Assembly: GCF_900105945.1 (NCBI RefSeq)
Contig: NZ_FNSO01000004.1
Location: 2,852,001 to 2,916,000 of the forward strand
Direction: 5' to 3'
From: Amycolatopsis tolypomycina
Lineage (GTDB): Bacteria > Actinomycetota > Actinomycetes > Mycobacteriales > Pseudonocardiaceae
Length of the DNA: 64,000 nucleotides
Shown here piece after piece: positions 57,811 to 64,000 of this stretch; within the stretch, counting starts at the first letter, position 1, and every line of letters begins with the position of its first letter. A program made the position numbers and the translations under genes. Under the pieces are notes generated by a model. That model was not told the origin of the DNA. It ran no database searches and worked only from the letters and a program-made list of their open reading frames with translations.

Positions 57811-57824
57811 TGGGAGCGCTCCCA
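57811..57824. promoter_or_regulatory. Exact CebR operator
   Basis: TGGGAGCGCTCCCA is the perfect 14-bp palindrome known as the CebR box in Streptomyces. It lies between divergent cebE and cebR and should repress the uptake operon until cello-oligosaccharides release CebR. Confidence 0.9.
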
Positions 57825-57889
57825 GGTGTGGCAGAGTCTGGTGGGGGCGTTCACCGGTGTCAAGGGGTTGTAACCGGAGCGTTTCCTGC

Positions 57890-57903
57890 GAGGAGCGCTC
57901 CCG
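57890..57903. promoter_or_regulatory. Imperfect CebR box before cebR
   Basis: GAGGAGCGCTCCCG keeps the central GGAGCGCTCC and differs from the CebR box at three outer positions. It is close to the cebR start and could provide autoregulation. Confidence 0.45.
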
Positions 57904-57967
57904 GACGCAGCGGAGCGTGAACGTTAAGCTGAGGCGGTCAGAGTTGCAGAGGGTGAGCGAGGGCGGT

Positions 57968-59002
57968 GCCGTGGGGCCTCGAGCAGGCGATGAAGAACGG
58001 CCGACACTGGAGGACGTCGCGGCGTTCGCCGGCGTGTCGCGGTCGACGGCGTCGCGCGCGTTGAACGACGACGCGTACGTCAGCGCGGCGGCGCGCGAGA
58101 AGGTGCTCTCCGCCGCCCGTGACCTGGGCTATTCGCCGAACCAGGCGGCCCGGTCGCTGGTCACGCGCCGCACCGGGGCGGTCGCGGTGGTGCTGTCGGA
58201 GCCGGAGTCCCGGCTGCTCGACGACCCGTACCGCGCCGCCGTCATGCGGGCCGGCTACCGGGAGCTCGCCGACGTCGGGCGGCAGATGGTGCTGATCTTC
58301 AGTGACATCCGCGAGGACCTGAGCCGGACGGTCCGGTTCCTCGAGGGCGGCCACGTCGACGGCGCGCTGGTGTTCGCGCCGCACCGCGCCGACCCGCTGC
58401 CCAAGGCGCTGCGGCTGCTGCGCATCCCGGTGGTGTTCGGCGGCCAGGCGGCCGGCATCCGCCGCGGCGTGCACGTCGTCGACTTCGACAACGAAGGCGG
58501 CGCCCGGCTGGCGGTCCAGCACCTGGTCGCGGCCGGACGGCGGCGGATCGCCACGATCGCCGGCCCCCAGGACCAGAGCGCCCCGATCGACCGCCTGGCC
58601 GGCTGGCGCAAGACCCTCCTCGACGCCGGGCTCGACCCCGCCGACCTGGCCGAAGAAGCCGATTTCACCCTTTCGGGCGGCGCGAACGCCATGTCCGCCC
58701 TGCTGGCGAGGCACCCGGACATCGACGCGGTGTTCGTCGCCAGCGACATGATGGCGGTGGGCGCCCTGCGCACCCTCGGCGGCGCGGGCCGCCGCGTCCC
58801 GGACGACGTCGCGATGGTCAGCTTCGACGACAACGTGACACTGGCCCCGGCCATGGACCCGCCCCTGACGTCGGTCCACCAGGACCCGCGCGAGCAGGTC
58901 CACGCCATGGTCGAGACCCTGATGCGCCTGCTCGACGACCACAACCTCAAGCCGCGCCAGCACATCCTCCCGGTCTCGCTGGCGGTCCGCGCCTCGAGCT
59001 GA
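57968..59002 (+). CDS. cebR: LacI family repressor CebR
   Basis: A 344-residue LacI-type repressor of cellulose utilisation. The HTH is PTLEDVAAFAGVSRSTASRA, and a sugar-binding domain ends in DPPLTSVHQDPREQ. In-frame GTGs at 57917, 57953 and 57968 are possible; I take 57968 because GAGGG lies seven bases before it. It is divergent from cebEFG-bglC across an exact CebR operator, which supports the name. Effector predicted to be cellobiose or cellotriose. Confidence 0.9.
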   Translation, partial: AVGPRAGDEERPTLEDVAAFAGVSRSTASRALNDDAYVSAAAREKVLSAARDLGYSPNQAARSLVTRRTGAVAVVLSEPESRLLDDPYRAAVMRAGYRELADVGRQMVLIFSDIREDLSRTVRFLEGGHVDGALVFAPHRADPLPKALRLLRIPVVFGGQAAGIRRGVHVVDFDNEGGARLAVQHLVAAGRRRIATIAGPQDQSAPIDRLAGWRKTLLDAGLDPADLAEEADFTLSGGANAMSALLARHPDIDAVFVASDMMAVGALRTLGGAGRRVPDDVAMVSFDDNVTLAPAMDPPLTSVHQDPREQVHAMVETLMRLLDDHNLKPRQHILPVSLAVRASS

Positions 59003-59008
59003 GCCTTC

Positions 59009-59238
59009 GATGCCCCGCGAATCACGCGTGATGCCTGCCGGCGCACGCGTGATGCCCGGCCGCGCGCGTGATGCCCCGCCGGAGCGCGCGTGGCGCCTCG
59101 TCGCGCGCTCGATGCCCCGCGAATCACGCTTGATGCCCGCCGGCGCACCCGTGATGCCTCGTCGCGCGCGCGTGATGCCCGGCGAATCACGCGTGATGCC
59201 CCGCCGTGCGCGCGTGATGCCCGGCGCCGCACGCGCGT
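59009..59238 (+). repeat. About eleven copies of a 21-bp tandem repeat with ATCACGCGTGAT core
   Basis: GATGCC boundaries occur at 59010, 59031, 59052, 59071, (59092), 59112, 59133, 59154, 59175, 59196 and 59217, mostly 21 bp apart. The best unit carries the palindrome ATCACGCGTGAT followed by GCCCCGC; others are worn. It starts six bases after the cebR stop and shares period and CACGCGT core with the array at 4854-4950. Confidence 0.85.
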
Positions 59239-59587
59239 TTCCGGTGTGAAACGTTTTCACCCACCTTCGGAGATATGTCCGCGTTACGGGTGCCCCGGTA
59301 GGTGGGAGTGTTCCCGTTCAGGTGTACGCGTTTGGCGCTAAACGGCGTTTTCTCGACACTCCGGGTAAACAGGTCGCTGGGCTGAACGGGTGACGGGACG
59401 ACGTTCGGGTGCGGCTGTTCAGGAGCGTTCAGTGGTCCGGTGTTCGCCGGGTGCGCAGATGTGACGTTCGGGCTCCCGGTGTCCTTCTGACTCGATTCTT
59501 TACATCCAGGTTTCCGGCTGGCTACCGTCTGCGCCTGGAAGCGCTCCCAGATCGCTGGCTCCCTACGGACAAAGGAGTTCCGCAGCC
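59239..59587 (+). promoter_or_regulatory. Upstream region of the cellulase operon
   Basis: No gene is seen here. It contains GTGAAA-CGT-TTTCAC (59246-59260), a LacI-type dyad; TGGGAGTGTTCCCG (59303-59316), three bases from the CebR box; and the strong CebR box at 59536-59549. A ribosome binding site AAAGGAG is at 59571-59577. Confidence 0.5.
59536..59549. promoter_or_regulatory. CebR box of the cellulase operon
   Basis: TGGAAGCGCTCCCA differs from the exact operator by one base and lies 38 bases before the GH48 start, where a repressor would block transcription. Confidence 0.78.
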
Positions 59588-62506
59588 ATGCGTTCCTCTC
59601 CCCGAAAGCGCGTCCGTGCGCTGGCACTGGCCTCGGCCGTGCTGGCGGTCACGGGCGCGGTGGTCGCCCCACCACCGGCGCTCGGCGCCGACATCGCCTG
59701 TTCCGTCACCTACACGACCAATGACTGGGACACCGGGTTCACCGCCAACGTGTCGCTGCGCAACGACGGAGCTCCGTTCGACAGCTGGAAGGTCGGCTGG
59801 ACGTTCCTCGACGGCCAGAAGGTCCAGCAGGGCTGGAGCGCCACGTTCGCCCAGTCCGGCGCCGCGGTCACCGCGACGAACATGTCGTACAACGGCCACC
59901 TCGACACCGGGGCGAGCACGTCGTTCGGGTTCAACGGCTCGAAGGGCTCGGCCAACCGGCCGCCCACCGACTTCTCGGTGAACGGCACCGCGTGCACCGG
60001 TGCGAACAAGGCACCGACGGTCACCCTCACCTCGCCGAGTTCAACCGGCACCTACTACGCCCCGGCCACGATCCCGCTGGCCGCGACGGCCGCCGACAGT
60101 GACGGCACCGTCAGCAAGGTCGAGTTCTACGCCGGCGACACGCTGCTGGCCACCGACACGGCCGCGCCGTTCGAAGGCAGCTGGGGCAACGTCCCGGCCG
60201 GGACCTACTCGATCACGGCGAAGGCCTACGACAACAAGAACGCGTCGACCACGTCCAGCCCGGTCAGCGTGAAGGTCCTCTCCGGGCCGACGATCGTCGC
60301 CGCGCCGGCGACCGCGCAGGTCAAGCAGGGCGGCACGACGACGTTCGCCGTCTCGCTCGCCGGTGCTCCGTCGGGTTCGGTCACCGTCGCGGTGGCGCGG
60401 ACGGCCGGCAGCACCGACCTCACCGCGAGCCCCACGAGCCTGACCTTCACCGCGGCGAACTGGAACGTGCCGCAGAACGTCACGGTCGCCAGTGCCGACA
60501 ACGGCGGTGCGCTGGGCAGCGCGACCTTCACCGCGAGCAGCAGCGGCTACACCGCGGCCACGGTGGCGGTCAACGAGATCTCGTCGTCCACTTCGGACTA
60601 CCAGCTCGCGTTCCTGACCCAGTACAACAAGATCAAGGACCCGAACAACGGCTACTTCCGCAAGTTCGGGAACATCCTGGTGCCCTACCACTCGATCGAG
60701 ACGCTGATCGTCGAGGCGCCGGACCACGGGCACGAGACGACGTCGGAGGCGTTCAGCTACTACCTGTGGCTGGAAGCGTCCTACGGCCGGATCACCGGTG
60801 ACTGGACGCCGTTCAACCAGGCGTGGACGTCGATCGAGACGTACGCGATCCCGTCGGCGGCCGACCAGCCGGGCAACTCCGGCTACAACGCCAGCAAGCC
60901 GGCGACCTACGCGGCGGAGTACCCGAGCCCGAAGCAGTACCCGTCGCAGCTGCAGAGCAACGTCTCGGTCGGGGCCGACCCGATCGCGGCGGAGCTGAAG
61001 GCCGCCTACGGCAACCCGGACGTCTACGGCATGCACTGGCTGCTGGACGTGGACAACATCTACGGCTTCGGCCACTGCGAGGACGGCACCAACACCGCGC
61101 CGGCGTTCATCAACACCTTCCAGCGCGGCTCGCAGGAATCGGTGTGGGAGACGGTCACGCAGCCCAGCTGCGACGTCCTGAAGTTCGGCGGCAAGAACGG
61201 GTACCTCGACCTGTTCACCGGTGACTCCTCCTACGCCAAGCAGTGGAAGTACACCAACGCCCCCGACGCGGACGCCCGTGTCGTGCAGGTGGCCTTCCAG
61301 GCCGAGAAGTGGGCCCAGGCCCAAGGCAAGAGCTCGGACATCGCGGCCGTCGTCAAGAAGGCCTCGAAGATGGGTGACTACCTGCGGTACTCGCTGTTCG
61401 ACAAGTACTTCAAGAAGATCGGCAACTGCGTCGGCGCGTCGGCCTGCCCGGCAGGCACCGGCAAGAACAGCGAGCACTACCTCATCAGCTGGTACTACGC
61501 CTGGGGCGGCTCGATGGACCCGTCCAGCGCCTGGGCGTGGCGCATCGGTGACGGCGCGGCGCACCAGGGTTACCAGAACCCCCTGGCGGCCTACGCGCTG
61601 TCGGCGGACCCGGGCCTGAAGGTCACCTCGGCGACCGGTGCCACGGACTGGGCGACCAGCCTGAACCGGCAGCTGGAGTTCCTGCAGTGGCTGCAGTCGT
61701 CCGAAGGCGGCCTCGCCGGCGGCGCGACCAACAGCTGGGACGGCCAGTACGGCACCCCGCCGTCCGGCACGCCGACCTTCTACGGGATGTTCTACGACTG
61801 GCAGCCGGTCTGGCACGACCCGCCGAGCAACCAGTGGTTCGGCTTCCAGACCTGGGGCATGGAACGGATCGCCGAGTACTACCAGGCGACCGGTGACGCC
61901 CGGGCGAAGAAGATCCTCGACAAGTGGGTCCCGTGGGCCATCGCGAACACCACGGTCGGGGCGGGCGGCAGCTTCCAGATCCCGGCCGACCTCACCTGGA
62001 CCGGCGCGCCGGACACCTGGAACGCCACCAGCCCGGGCGCGAACAACGGCCTGCACGTCGCGGTGAAGAACTTCAACAACGACGTCGGGGTCGCGGCTTC
62101 CCTGGCCAAGACGCTGTTGTACTACGCGGCCCGCTCGACCAACGCCCAGGCGAAGACGGTCGGGGAGCAGCTGCTCACCGCGCTGTCGGCGAACACCGAC
62201 AGCAAGGGCATCGCGGTGCCGGAGACCCGGAAGGACTACGACCGGTTCGACGACACCTACAACGCCTCCACCGACCAGGGGCTGTACATCCCCTCGGGCT
62301 GGACGGGCACCATGCCGAACGGCGACCCGATCAACGCGAACTCCACGTTCCTGTCGATCCGCTCGTTCTACAAGAGCGACCCGCAATGGCCGCAGGTCCA
62401 GTCCTACCTGAACGGCGGCGCCGCGCCGACGTTCACCTACCACCGGTTCTGGGCGCAGACGGAGATCGCCACGGCGTTCGCCGCGCACGTGGACCTGTTC
62501 GGCTGA
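59588..62506 (+). CDS. Secreted GH48 exocellulase with N-terminal CBM2
   Basis: A 972-residue processive cellulase. In order: signal peptide (to about 33, ALGADI), a family 2 cellulose-binding module (about 34-138, CSVTYTTNDWDTGFTANVSL), an Ig-like domain (about 143-232), a second beta domain (about 236-332), and the GH48 catalytic domain from about 337, with the acid Glu in HGHETTSEAF near 385. It releases cellobiose from chain ends. AAAGGAG precedes the ATG. The CebR box upstream links it to the ceb operon; the GH5 gene follows 18 bases on. Confidence 0.94.
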   Translation: MRSSPRKRVRALALASAVLAVTGAVVAPPPALGADIACSVTYTTNDWDTGFTANVSLRNDGAPFDSWKVGWTFLDGQKVQQGWSATFAQSGAAVTATNMSYNGHLDTGASTSFGFNGSKGSANRPPTDFSVNGTACTGANKAPTVTLTSPSSTGTYYAPATIPLAATAADSDGTVSKVEFYAGDTLLATDTAAPFEGSWGNVPAGTYSITAKAYDNKNASTTSSPVSVKVLSGPTIVAAPATAQVKQGGTTTFAVSLAGAPSGSVTVAVARTAGSTDLTASPTSLTFTAANWNVPQNVTVASADNGGALGSATFTASSSGYTAATVAVNEISSSTSDYQLAFLTQYNKIKDPNNGYFRKFGNILVPYHSIETLIVEAPDHGHETTSEAFSYYLWLEASYGRITGDWTPFNQAWTSIETYAIPSAADQPGNSGYNASKPATYAAEYPSPKQYPSQLQSNVSVGADPIAAELKAAYGNPDVYGMHWLLDVDNIYGFGHCEDGTNTAPAFINTFQRGSQESVWETVTQPSCDVLKFGGKNGYLDLFTGDSSYAKQWKYTNAPDADARVVQVAFQAEKWAQAQGKSSDIAAVVKKASKMGDYLRYSLFDKYFKKIGNCVGASACPAGTGKNSEHYLISWYYAWGGSMDPSSAWAWRIGDGAAHQGYQNPLAAYALSADPGLKVTSATGATDWATSLNRQLEFLQWLQSSEGGLAGGATNSWDGQYGTPPSGTPTFYGMFYDWQPVWHDPPSNQWFGFQTWGMERIAEYYQATGDARAKKILDKWVPWAIANTTVGAGGSFQIPADLTWTGAPDTWNATSPGANNGLHVAVKNFNNDVGVAASLAKTLLYYAARSTNAQAKTVGEQLLTALSANTDSKGIAVPETRKDYDRFDDTYNASTDQGLYIPSGWTGTMPNGDPINANSTFLSIRSFYKSDPQWPQVQSYLNGGAAPTFTYHRFWAQTEIATAFAAHVDLFG

Positions 62507-64000
<1,494 letters not shown>

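Noticed and set aside
57608..57967. Longer N terminus for CebR
   Set aside because: It would translate the operators and the promoter region; a good ribosome binding site supports 57968.
59009..59238. CRISPR-like regular repeat
   Set aside because: Repeats abut with no unique spacers, the period is 21 bp and no cas gene is present.

Overview
The window is very GC-rich, dense with genes, and full of GTG starts, ATGA/GTGA stop-start overlaps and actinobacterial families (DUF3040, DUF3618, DUF4235, ANTAR, F420-dependent LLM oxidoreductase, MsiK-less Ceb transporter, EspG/EspC type VII secretion proteins). Gene content and the long 3'-end hairpins suggest a filamentous soil actinomycete of the Pseudonocardiales, most like Amycolatopsis. 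The genus is an inference from gene content and style; no ribosomal marker is present. No tRNA, rRNA, CRISPR array, transposase or prophage was seen.

Layout. 0-4.9 kb: start of a truncated gene, a TetR regulator, a DinB2-type translesion polymerase lacking the aromatic steric gate, a DUF3040 membrane protein, a MetE-like methyltransferase behind a structured leader, a LysE exporter and a GTP cyclohydrolase II followed by a 21-bp tandem repeat. 4.9-8.0 kb: MarR regulator divergent from a metallo-beta-lactamase-fold protein and an FAD monooxygenase. 8.1-13.8 kb: LacI regulator, TauE/SafE permease and a form-II CO-dehydrogenase-like molybdenum hydroxylase (large, small and medium subunits). 14.75-24.0 kb: a six-gene type VII secretion effector operon (EspG-like, helical, WXG/glycine-rich, EspC-like and YbaB-like proteins, then a 1679-residue Rhs polymorphic toxin with an unrecognised C-terminal domain). 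24-35.3 kb: GNAT, MFS transporter, SGNH hydrolase, Tat-exported alpha-L-fucosidase, PobA-like hydroxylase, GT39-like membrane protein, a PLP decarboxylase and a divergent LysR.

37-51.3 kb is the most coherent stretch: an anti-sigma/sigma pair (rsbW-sigF type) surrounded by small stress proteins. Most are preceded by a GTTT/GTGT-N15-17-GGGTA promoter, the type read by SigB/SigF sigma factors. Members include NDH-2, holin-like/DUF3618/DUF4235, SRPBCC, an aldo-keto reductase, hemerythrin, CYTH-CHAD, Ku, the covalent uracil-DNA glycosylase UdgX, a CBS protein and DUF3040. The sigma operon itself has such a promoter, and two more lie outside the cluster (2.2 and 27.8 kb).

51.3-64 kb is for carbohydrate use: a sugar-acid dehydratase, then bglC-cebG-cebF-cebE (cello-oligosaccharide uptake and hydrolysis) divergent from cebR, with an exact CebR operator between them. 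Beyond a second 21-bp repeat array, a GH48 exocellulase with a near-exact CebR box and a GH5 endoglucanase (cut by the window end) complete a cellulose-degrading regulon: secreted cellulases make oligosaccharides, CebEFG imports them, BglC hydrolyses them and CebR represses.

Long perfect hairpins recur at gene ends, and a related palindrome sits inside the GH5 coding sequence.
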